Assembly (NCBI GenBank): GCA_025965815.1
Contig: JAOPWF010000042.1
Location: forward strand, 1 to 6,343
Length of the DNA stretch: 6,343 bases
From: Mycobacterium sp.
Lineage (GTDB): Bacteria; Actinomycetota; Actinomycetes; Mycobacteriales; Mycobacteriaceae
Direction: 5' to 3'
The first letter of the stretch is position 1; every line of letters starts with the position of its first letter. A program made the translations under genes and the position numbers. The notes under the pieces are model-generated. The model was given only the letters and a program-made list of their open reading frames with translations, ran no database searches and was not told the DNA's origin. Below are positions 1-4,639 of the stretch, piece by piece.

Positions 1-580
1 GGCCGTCGCGCACCGGAGCCGAGACACTGGCCACCCCGGGCTCCCGCTCGGCGGCACTCTGCGCCCAGCCGCGGCGGCGGACCTCGGCCAGTGTGCGATC
101 GGTGAACATCGCCAGCGGCAGCACCGCCTGCTGGGTCGCGGTGTCGCTGAACGCCAGCAGCACCTTGGCGCCCGAGCCGGCCGTCATCGGCAGCCGAGTG
201 CCGACTGGAACCGTATCCCGAAGTCCCGCAGGCGGTTCCAACGCTGCGACGCAGATGCGCGACGTCCCCTCGCGGCGGTACAGCTGCACGCTCTCGCCGG
301 TGATCTCGCGCAGCCTCGGCAGTATCGCGGCCCCCGCGGCGAGCAGGGGATCGTTGACCTGGCCCGCCAGCTCGGTCAGGCCGGGCCCGAGGCGCCAGCG
401 CCCCTCGCCGTCGCGGGCCAGTAGTCGATGCACTTCCAGCCCGGCGGCCAGGCGATGCGCGGTGGCGCGCGGTAACCCGGTTCGCTCGCACAATTCAGCG
501 AGCCCGCAGGGTGACTCGGCGATTGTGTGCAGCACACCCACCGCTTTGTCGAGGACGCCGATGCCGCTATCCTGTCTCAC
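1..580 (-). CDS. ltbR: IclR-family transcriptional regulator, LtbR-like (partial, 3' end outside window)
   Basis: Reading the minus strand from a GTG at 580-578 gives 193 uninterrupted codons to the window edge, beginning MRQDSGIGVLDKAVGVLH. The family length is about 230-250 aa, so roughly 40 C-terminal residues are missing. Residues about 8-62 form the IclR winged helix-turn-helix, with recognition helix GLPRATAHRLAAGLE at about 35-49 and the wing DGEGRWRLG. From about residue 75 the effector-binding domain begins, including ESVQLYRREGTSR and the conserved LPMTAGSGAKVLLAF. The sequence closely matches what I recall of M. tuberculosis Rv2989. In Corynebacterium the orthologue LtbR represses leuCD, leuB and trp genes, and here the gene is divergent to leuCD. 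The GTG start is supported by conservation and by a -10 box placed for a leaderless transcript; no Shine-Dalgarno site is seen. Family and DNA-binding role are secure; the leucine/tryptophan target set is inferred from orthology and context. Confidence 0.9.
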   Translation of the reverse strand, partial: MRQDSGIGVLDKAVGVLHTIAESPCGLAELCERTGLPRATAHRLAAGLEVHRLLARDGEGRWRLGPGLTELAGQVNDPLLAAGAAILPRLREITGESVQLYRREGTSRICVAALEPPAGLRDTVPVGTRLPMTAGSGAKVLLAFSDTATQQAVLPLAMFTDRTLAEVRRRGWAQSAAEREPGVASVSAPVRDG

Positions 581-586
581 AAGGAG

Positions 587-592
587 ATACTA
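587..592 (-). promoter_or_regulatory. Candidate -10 box (TAGTAT) of the ltbR-like gene, leaderless
   Basis: On the minus strand TAGTAT fits the mycobacterial TANNNT -10 pattern. Six bases (581-586) separate it from the GTG start at 580, so the transcript would be expected to begin on or next to the start codon. This explains the missing ribosome-binding site. No convincing -35 is seen; its expected place overlaps the end of the candidate LtbR operator. Inferred from spacing only. Confidence 0.5.
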
Positions 593-596
593 GCGT
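591..596 (+). promoter_or_regulatory. Candidate -10 box (TAGCGT) for leuCD
   Basis: TAGCGT fits TANNNT and would place the transcription start near 603, inside the putative operator, leaving a leader of about 42 nt before leuC. It overlaps the opposite-strand -10 box by two bases. An alternative is TATCCT at 568-573, which would start transcription near 580. No good -35 accompanies either, so the choice is uncertain. Confidence 0.35.
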
Positions 597-598
597 TC

Positions 599-613
599 CA
601 GATAGTGAGATAG
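599..613 (+). promoter_or_regulatory. Putative LtbR operator upstream of leuCD
   Basis: The sequence CAGATAGTGAGATAG matches, at all but the third position, the LtbR-binding motif CA(T/C)ATAGTGAGA(C/T)AG that I recall for Corynebacterium glutamicum. It contains a direct repeat GATAG-TGA-GATAG with an 8-bp period. It lies downstream of the candidate leuC -10 box and in the -35 area of the divergent regulator gene, so binding could repress both. A related inverted half, CTGTCTCAC, lies at 572-580 over the regulator's start codon. The motif is from memory, and no binding is shown here. Confidence 0.6.
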
Positions 614-644
614 CCAACCGAACGCCCGGACGAATCGAGAAGTC

Positions 645-2084
645 ATGACAACGGCGATGAACACCACGGAGTCGGCCCCGAAACCCAGGACCATGGCGGA
701 GAAGGTGTGGGCGGACCACGTAGTCGCCTCCGGCGAGGGCGAACCCGATCTGATCTACATCGATCTGCACCTGGTCCACGAGGTCACCAGCCCGCAAGCG
801 TTCGACGGTCTTCGGCTGGCCGGTCGCGGCGTTCGGCGACCGGACCTGACCATCGCCACCGAGGACCACAACGTCCCCACCACCGACATCGACAAGCCGA
901 TCGCCGACCCGGTTTCGCGTACCCAGGTGGAGACCCTGCGGCGCAACTGCGACGAATTCGGCATCCGGCTGCATTCGATGGGCGACGCCGAACAGGGCAT
1001 CGTGCACATCATCGGACCGCAGTTGGGCCTGACTCAGCCCGGCATGACGGTGGTCTGCGGCGACAGCCACACCTCCACGCACGGCGCCTTCGGGGCACGG
1101 GCCATGGGCATCGGCACCTCGGAGGTCGAGCATGTGCTGGCCACGCAGACCCTGCCGCTGCGGCCGTTCCGGACAATGGCGGTCAACGTCGACGGGCAGC
1201 TGCCCACCGGCGTGACGGCGAAGGACATCATCCTGACGGTGATCGCCAAGATCGGAACCGGCGGCGGGCAGGGCCATGTCATCGAGTACCGGGGCAGCGC
1301 CATCGAATCGCTGTCGATGGAGGCCCGGATGACCATCTGCAACATGAGCATTGAGGCCGGCGCCCGCGCAGGGATGGTCGCGCCCGACGAGACGACGTAC
1401 GAGTTTCTGCGCGGGCGCCCGCACGCTCCGACCGGCGCGCAGTGGGATGCCGCCTTGGCCGCGTGGGACCAACTCCGCACTGACGACGGCGCGGAATTCG
1501 ACACAGAGGTATACATCGACGCCGCCTCGCTGAGCCCCTTCGTCACGTGGGGGACCAACCCAGGCCAGGGTGTGCCGCTGTCCGGCTCGGTGCCGGACCC
1601 CGAGCTGATGATCGACGACGGAGCGAAGCAGTCCGCCGAGAAGGCGTTGGCGTACATGGACCTTCGGCCCGGCACCGCGATGCGCGATATCGCGGTCGAC
1701 ACGGTATTCGTCGGGTCGTGCACGAACGGCCGCATCGAAGACCTCAGGGCGGTCGCCGAGGTGCTGCGCGGCCGAAAGGTCGCCGACGGCGTTCGCATGT
1801 TGGTGGTGCCCGGCTCGATGCGGGTGCGCGCCCAGGCCGAATCCGAAGGCCTCGGCGAGATCTTCACCGCTGCCGGCGCCGAATGGCGGCAGGCCGGCTG
1901 CTCCATGTGCCTGGGCATGAATCCCGATCAACTGGCGCCCGGCGAGCGCTGCGCGTCGACATCCAACCGCAACTTCGAGGGCCGACAGGGCAAGGGCGGA
2001 CGTACCCAACTGGTGTCACCGCAGGTTGCTGCCGCCACCGCGATCCGCGGCTCGCTGTCGTCGCCCGCCGACCTGAACCGATAG
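645..2084 (+). CDS. leuC: 3-isopropylmalate dehydratase large subunit LeuC
   Basis: LeuC is the catalytic large subunit of isopropylmalate isomerase. With LeuD it converts 2-isopropylmalate to 3-isopropylmalate, the second committed step of leucine synthesis, in the cytoplasm. The 479-aa product is an aconitase-fold protein. It shows the [4Fe-4S] ligands Cys359 (GSCTNGR) and Cys419/Cys422 ([11 protein letters not shown]), the [12 protein letters not shown] motif at residue 139, and TEDHNVPT near residue 80. The C-terminal [12 protein letters not shown] is the substrate/cluster-proximal aconitase signature. The length suits the bacterial LeuC family (about 470 aa). The start is ambiguous. ATG 645 follows GAGAAG (637-642) by only 2 nt, while ATG 657 is in frame at 14 nt and would give 475 aa, closer to mycobacterial orthologues. 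The gene is translated with leuD 12 bp downstream and is divergent to the IclR regulator, which probably represses it. Confidence 0.97.
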   Translation: MTTAMNTTESAPKPRTMAEKVWADHVVASGEGEPDLIYIDLHLVHEVTSPQAFDGLRLAGRGVRRPDLTIATEDHNVPTTDIDKPIADPVSRTQVETLRRNCDEFGIRLHSMGDAEQGIVHIIGPQLGLTQPGMTVVCGDSHTSTHGAFGARAMGIGTSEVEHVLATQTLPLRPFRTMAVNVDGQLPTGVTAKDIILTVIAKIGTGGGQGHVIEYRGSAIESLSMEARMTICNMSIEAGARAGMVAPDETTYEFLRGRPHAPTGAQWDAALAAWDQLRTDDGAEFDTEVYIDAASLSPFVTWGTNPGQGVPLSGSVPDPELMIDDGAKQSAEKALAYMDLRPGTAMRDIAVDTVFVGSCTNGRIEDLRAVAEVLRGRKVADGVRMLVVPGSMRVRAQAESEGLGEIFTAAGAEWRQAGCSMCLGMNPDQLAPGERCASTSNRNFEGRQGKGGRTQLVSPQVAAATAIRGSLSSPADLNR

Positions 2085-2090
2085 AGGAGA
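2083..2090 (+). promoter_or_regulatory. Ribosome-binding site of leuD
   Basis: AGAGGAGA lies 6 nt before the leuD ATG at 2097 and overlaps the leuC stop codon (TAG, 2082-2084). This arrangement suits translational coupling of the two subunits and fixes the leuD start. Confidence 0.8.
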
Positions 2091-2096
2091 CCAGCC

Positions 2097-2693
2097 ATGG
2101 ATGCCTTCCACACCCACACCGGCATCGGGGTCCCGCTGCGCCGATCCAATGTCGACACCGACCAGATCATTCCGGCGGTGTATCTGAAGCGGGTCACCCG
2201 AACGGGTTTCGAGGACGGATTGTTCGCCGCCTGGCGCTCGGATCCGTCCTTCATCCTGAATCTGAGTCCGTTCGACAAGGGCTCGGTGCTGGTCGCCGGA
2301 CCCGATTTCGGCACCGGCTCATCCCGCGAGCACGCGGTGTGGGCGCTGATGGACTACGGCTTCCGGGTGGTTATCTCGTCTAGGTTCGCCGACATTTTCC
2401 GCGGGAATGCGGGCAAGGCGGGTCTGCTGGCCGCTGAAGTCGCACAAGATGATGTGGAATTGTTGTGGAAGCTCATTGAGCAGAATCCGGGCATGGAAAT
2501 CACTGTGAATCTTCAAGATCGGAATATCACCGCGGGAACGGTGCTGTTGCCGTTCACGATTGACGATTACACCGCCTGGCGGCTGCTGGAAGGACTCGAC
2601 GATATAGGCCTTACGCTGCGGAAACTCTCATCGATCGAGTCATACGAGTCGGCTCGGCCGGACTGGAAGCCGCACACGCTGCCGGCCCCCTGA
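2097..2693 (+). CDS. leuD: 3-isopropylmalate dehydratase small subunit LeuD
   Basis: LeuD is the small (swivelling-domain) subunit of isopropylmalate isomerase and acts as a complex with LeuC. The product is 198 aa, the length I recall for the M. tuberculosis protein. Family signatures are NVDTDQIIP at residues 18-26, the substrate-specificity segment [14 protein letters not shown] at 30-43, and GTGSSREHA at 72-80. [11 protein letters not shown] at 101-111 follows. The ATG at 2097 has a well-placed AGAGGAGA. The gene follows leuC by 12 bp, so the two form an operon. Its stop codon sits in the loop of a strong hairpin (2681-2702), the probable operon end. Around 2451-2520 base composition falls to about 44% GC by my count, well below the neighbourhood, but the protein stays conserved there. 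Confidence 0.97.
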   Translation: MDAFHTHTGIGVPLRRSNVDTDQIIPAVYLKRVTRTGFEDGLFAAWRSDPSFILNLSPFDKGSVLVAGPDFGTGSSREHAVWALMDYGFRVVISSRFADIFRGNAGKAGLLAAEVAQDDVELLWKLIEQNPGMEITVNLQDRNITAGTVLLPFTIDDYTAWRLLEGLDDIGLTLRKLSSIESYESARPDWKPHTLPAP

Positions 2694-2702
2694 GGGGTCG
2701 GC
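2681..2702 (+). terminator. GC-rich hairpin at the end of leuCD
   Basis: GCCGGCCCC (2681-2689) pairs with GGGGTCGGC (2694-2702) across a CTGA tetraloop, giving nine pairs including one G-U. The loop contains the leuD TGA stop. No U-tract follows, which is common for mycobacterial terminators. A second smaller hairpin follows: GGCCG 2706-2710 pairs with CGGCC 2717-2721. Terminator function is inferred from position and structure. Confidence 0.5.
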
Positions 2703-2817
2703 GGAGGCCGAAATCGCGGCCGATTGAGCCAGTTCTGAGACGGCTGTGCCACCGGCCAAGTGGGGCAACCGGATTGCCGAATCGTTAGCCAGCTGCGCCT
2801 GAAATTGCGCGTGGCTC

Positions 2818-2847
2818 TTGGAAATCAGGCATGCCAGGGTTTACCGT
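2818..2847 (+). promoter_or_regulatory. Candidate sigma-A promoter of hupB
   Basis: TTGGAA at 2818-2823 resembles a -35 element and TACCGT at 2842-2847 fits the TANNNT -10 pattern, with an 18-bp spacer. The predicted start is near 2854, giving a 5' leader of about 40 nt that carries two SD-like purine tracts. Supported by pattern only. Confidence 0.45.
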
Positions 2848-2883
2848 GTCCACTAGTCGGTCCAAGGAGGACCACTGGCTTCC

Positions 2884-2888
2884 GGAGG
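2884..2888 (+). promoter_or_regulatory. Ribosome-binding site fixing the hupB start
   Basis: GGAGG lies 5 nt upstream of ATG 2894. This and the universal HU N-terminus MNKAELID argue for the start at 2894, against an in-frame ATG at 2831 that would add 21 unrelated residues. Confidence 0.85.
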
Positions 2889-2893
2889 TTTGC

Positions 2894-3562
2894 ATGAATA
2901 AAGCAGAGCTCATCGACGTACTCACGGAGAAACTGGGCTCGGACCGCCGGCAGGCGACTGCCGCGGTGGAGAACGTCGTTGACACCATCGTCCGCGCGGT
3001 GCACAAGGGTGACAGCGTGACCATTACCGGATTCGGCGTTTTCGAGCAGCGCCGTCGCGCGGCCCGGGTCGCGCGCAATCCACGAACCGGCGAAACCGTC
3101 AAGGTGAAGCCGACTTCTGTTCCCGCGTTCCGCCCGGGGGCGCAGTTCAAGGCGGTTGTCTCTGGCGCGCAGCGCCTCCCGTCCGACGGTCCCGCCGTCA
3201 AGCGCGGTGTGGTAGCCGGTCCCGCCAAGAAGGCCGCCAAGAAGTCGCCGGCCAAGAAGGCCACCAAGGCTGCCGCTAAGAAGGCAGCGACCAAGGCCCC
3301 GGCCAAGAAGGCTCCGGCGAAGAAGGCTCCCGCGAGGGCTGCGGCGACCAAGGCCGCCAAGAAAGTAACGGCGCCGGCGAAGAAGGCCGCCACCAAGGCA
3401 ACCAAGGCCACGAAGACGACCGCCACCAAGGCGGCCAAGGCCACGAAGAAAGCCGTGACGAAGGCTCCCGCCAAGAAGGCAGCCGCCAAGAAGGCTCCCG
3501 CCAAGAAGGCAGCGAGCAAGGCTCCGGCCAAGAAGGCTCCGGCCAAAAAGGGTCGCCGCTAA
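2894..3562 (+). CDS. hupB: Nucleoid-associated protein HupB (HU homologue with histone-H1-like tail)
   Basis: HupB binds and compacts DNA in the mycobacterial nucleoid. In M. tuberculosis it is also tied to iron homeostasis and is acetylated and methylated on lysines. The 222-aa product has two parts. Residues 1 to about 92 are a classic HU/IHF fold: [10 protein letters not shown], then [25 protein letters not shown] with the DNA-intercalating proline arm around ARNPRTGE (60-67), and [14 protein letters not shown]. Residues about 110-222 are a disordered basic tail with nine PAKK motifs plus KAAK/ATKA units, ending GRR. The M. tuberculosis protein is 214 aa as I recall it, so the tail is slightly longer here. 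The start is set by GGAGG at 2884-2888. The gene is monocistronic by layout: its own promoter upstream and a strong hairpin downstream, convergent with mutT1. Confidence 0.97.
   Translation: MNKAELIDVLTEKLGSDRRQATAAVENVVDTIVRAVHKGDSVTITGFGVFEQRRRAARVARNPRTGETVKVKPTSVPAFRPGAQFKAVVSGAQRLPSDGPAVKRGVVAGPAKKAAKKSPAKKATKAAAKKAATKAPAKKAPAKKAPARAAATKAAKKVTAPAKKAATKATKATKTTATKAAKATKKAVTKAPAKKAAAKKAPAKKAASKAPAKKAPAKKGRR
3221..3550 (+). repeat. Degenerate repeats encoding the Lys/Ala/Pro tail of hupB
   Basis: The tail is built from degenerate 5- and 10-residue units such as APAKK and KAAAKK. The clearest DNA copy is a perfect 22-bp direct repeat starting AAGGCTCCCGCC at 3461-3482 and 3491-3512, a 30-bp period equal to ten codons. 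Such repeats can change copy number in frame. Confidence 0.8.
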
Positions 3563-3581
3563 TAGTTCCTCATCACACAGC

Positions 3582-3608
3582 CGCCGCGGGTCGAGCAGAC
3601 CCGCGGCG
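3582..3608. terminator. Hairpin between convergent hupB and mutT1, probable bidirectional terminator
   Basis: CGCCGCGGGTC (3582-3592) pairs perfectly with GACCCGCGGCG (3598-3608) around the 5-nt loop GAGCA. It starts 20 bp after the hupB stop and ends 11 bp before the mutT1 stop, so it could end transcripts from both sides. No T-tract follows on either strand. Function is inferred from structure and position. Confidence 0.65.
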
Positions 3609-3619
3609 CGCTGGGCGCC

Positions 3620-4573
3620 TTACTTCTTGGTGGCCAGCGGACTACCGATGTGGTCTGCTGCGATCAGCCGACCCTGATAGAGCGACAGCACCCAGGTGCT
3701 GCCTTTGCGGTTCTGAGACTTGTTGGTCCGCACCCCGTCGCGATTGCACCACCACTCGATGAGGTCGGGAATCACCCTTCCCTGAGTGCAGATCACCGGC
3801 GTGCCACCCTGGGCGACGATCTCCAGCACGCGTTGCCTGCCGCGCTTACGGTTCTCCAAATACTCTTCCTCGGTCAGCGCCGGCTCGGTCTTCACGGGCA
3901 CGCCAAGCTCTTCGGCCAACGGCTCGACTGTCTGGACGCAGCGCAGCCGGTCGGCCGCATAGACGTCGCTCGCGCCGAAAGCCAGCAGCACCCCGACCAG
4001 GCACTCGGCCTGAGCGCGGCCGTGCTTGTCCAGCGGGCGCAGCCGGTCGTCACCCTTGTAGCGCTTCTTGTCGCCCGCCGTGGCGTGCCGGACGATCAGC
4101 ACGGTCTGTGTGTCCGCGGGTAGTTTGGCGAACCCGCGCAACACTTTCCGGTCGTGCGGGTAGCCCAGCTGCTTCATCGCGTCGGCGACAGGCAGCCACC
4201 TCAACTCGTCGACTTCGGCGTTCGGGGCGAAGGACCCGTCGACCGTCCGGGCAGCCCAGTAGCGCACCCTCTTGATGCCCTGCTCGATCGGGTAGCTCAC
4301 CGCGGCCAGGCGCCGACCCAGATGTGCGCGGTAGCCGGTCTCCTCGTGTATCTCGCGCACCGCCGTGACCGGCTCGGTTTCGCCGGGTTCGACCTTGCCC
4401 TTCGGAAGGGACCAATCGTCGTAGCGCGGGCGGTGGATGATGGCGACCTCTGGGTTCGATCCGTCTTGACCGGGAGGGCCGGGACGCCACAGCACCGCGC
4501 CCGCGGCCAGCACGGCCTTGCGCCGGGACGCGGAGCTGTCCGGGTTTCCGGACTTGAACGTCTGCTTCGGCAC
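3620..4573 (-). CDS. mutT1: MutT1: Nudix hydrolase fused to histidine-phosphatase domain
   Basis: MutT1 sanitises the nucleotide pool. Mycobacterial MutT1 is known to hydrolyse 8-oxo-dGTP/8-oxo-GTP to the diphosphate, and also diadenosine polyphosphates. The 317-aa product has an N-terminal Nudix domain (about 20-150) with a complete Nudix box: Gly59, Glu65, then REIHEETGY at 73-81. A C-terminal histidine-phosphatase domain (about 155-310) starts with [10 protein letters not shown], catalytic His163. It continues with [11 protein letters not shown], a second arginine region [14 protein letters not shown], and [14 protein letters not shown]. The motif reads RHA rather than the canonical RHG. 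The length equals what I recall for M. tuberculosis Rv2985. The start is GTG at 4573, preceded by GCAGGAG (4579-4585) with a 5-nt spacer. It lies 66 bp downstream of ppk on the same strand and may be cotranscribed with it. Confidence 0.95.
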   Translation of the reverse strand: MPKQTFKSGNPDSSASRRKAVLAAGAVLWRPGPPGQDGSNPEVAIIHRPRYDDWSLPKGKVEPGETEPVTAVREIHEETGYRAHLGRRLAAVSYPIEQGIKRVRYWAARTVDGSFAPNAEVDELRWLPVADAMKQLGYPHDRKVLRGFAKLPADTQTVLIVRHATAGDKKRYKGDDRLRPLDKHGRAQAECLVGVLLAFGASDVYAADRLRCVQTVEPLAEELGVPVKTEPALTEEEYLENRKRGRQRVLEIVAQGGTPVICTQGRVIPDLIEWWCNRDGVRTNKSQNRKGSTWVLSLYQGRLIAADHIGSPLATKK

Positions 4574-4578
4574 CTGAA

Positions 4579-4585
4579 CTCCTGC
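4579..4585 (-). promoter_or_regulatory. Ribosome-binding site of mutT1
   Basis: On the minus strand GCAGGAG is followed by the 5-nt spacer TTCAG and then GTG at 4573-4571. It decides the non-ATG start of mutT1. Confidence 0.75.
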
Positions 4586-4620
4586 AGGGTAATTCGGACC
4601 TGTTAGCGCGGGCGACCACG

Positions 4621-4636
4621 TGCGCGGCCACGCGCA
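4621..4636. other. Small hairpin in the ppk-mutT1 gap
   Basis: TGCGCG (4621-4626) pairs with CGCGCA (4631-4636) across a GCCA loop, just after the ppk stop at 4640-4642. It is short and may be a weak attenuator, an RNA-processing site or chance in GC-rich DNA. Confidence 0.3.
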
Positions 4637-4639
4637 GCA

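Larger units (their letters stand above)
2694..2893. other. leuD-hupB intergenic region
   Basis: This 200-bp stretch holds no convincing gene. From left to right it contains the right arm of the leuD hairpin and a second small hairpin to 2721. About 90 bp of unassigned sequence follows. Then come the candidate hupB promoter (2818-2847), a first purine-rich AAGGAGG (2864-2870), and the hupB ribosome-binding site GGAGG (2884-2888). Confidence 0.7.

Noticed and set aside
581..586. AAGGAG on the plus strand as a ribosome-binding site
   Set aside because: No start codon lies within 5-12 nt downstream, leuC begins about 60 bp away, and the bases are spacer between the ltbR -10 box and its start.
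93..593. A 166-codon plus-strand frame at the left end
   Set aside because: It is antisense to the IclR regulator, which has a complete helix-turn-helix and effector-domain signature. The Ser/Arg/Pro-rich product looks non-coding.
567..2009. A 480-codon open frame on the minus strand across leuC
   Set aside because: It lies antisense to leuC, and its product is rich in Arg/Gly/Ala/His with no recognisable domain. Long antisense frames are expected in GC-rich coding DNA, and leuC is conserved over its full length.
2785..2803. Possible IdeR iron box upstream of hupB (TTAG...GAA)
   Set aside because: Aligned by eye to the recalled consensus TTAGGTTAGGCTAACCTAA it matches at only about 7 of 19 positions and lacks the palindrome, so it is not supportable.
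2831..2893. In-frame upstream ATG adding 21 residues to HupB
   Set aside because: HU proteins start MNKAELI, GGAGG sits 5 nt before ATG 2894, and the ATG at 2831 lies upstream of the predicted -10 box and has no Shine-Dalgarno site.
2785..3546. A 253-codon minus-strand frame coding for AGAFLAG-type hydrophobic repeats, resembling a membrane protein
   Set aside because: It is the antisense image of the AAG/GCC-rich hupB tail, so the repeats and apparent hydrophobicity are artefacts of the complement.
3221..3550. Repeat region read as a CRISPR array or non-coding satellite
   Set aside because: The repeats are degenerate, keep a perfect reading frame, and encode the known Lys/Ala/Pro tail of mycobacterial HupB. 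There are no unique spacers.
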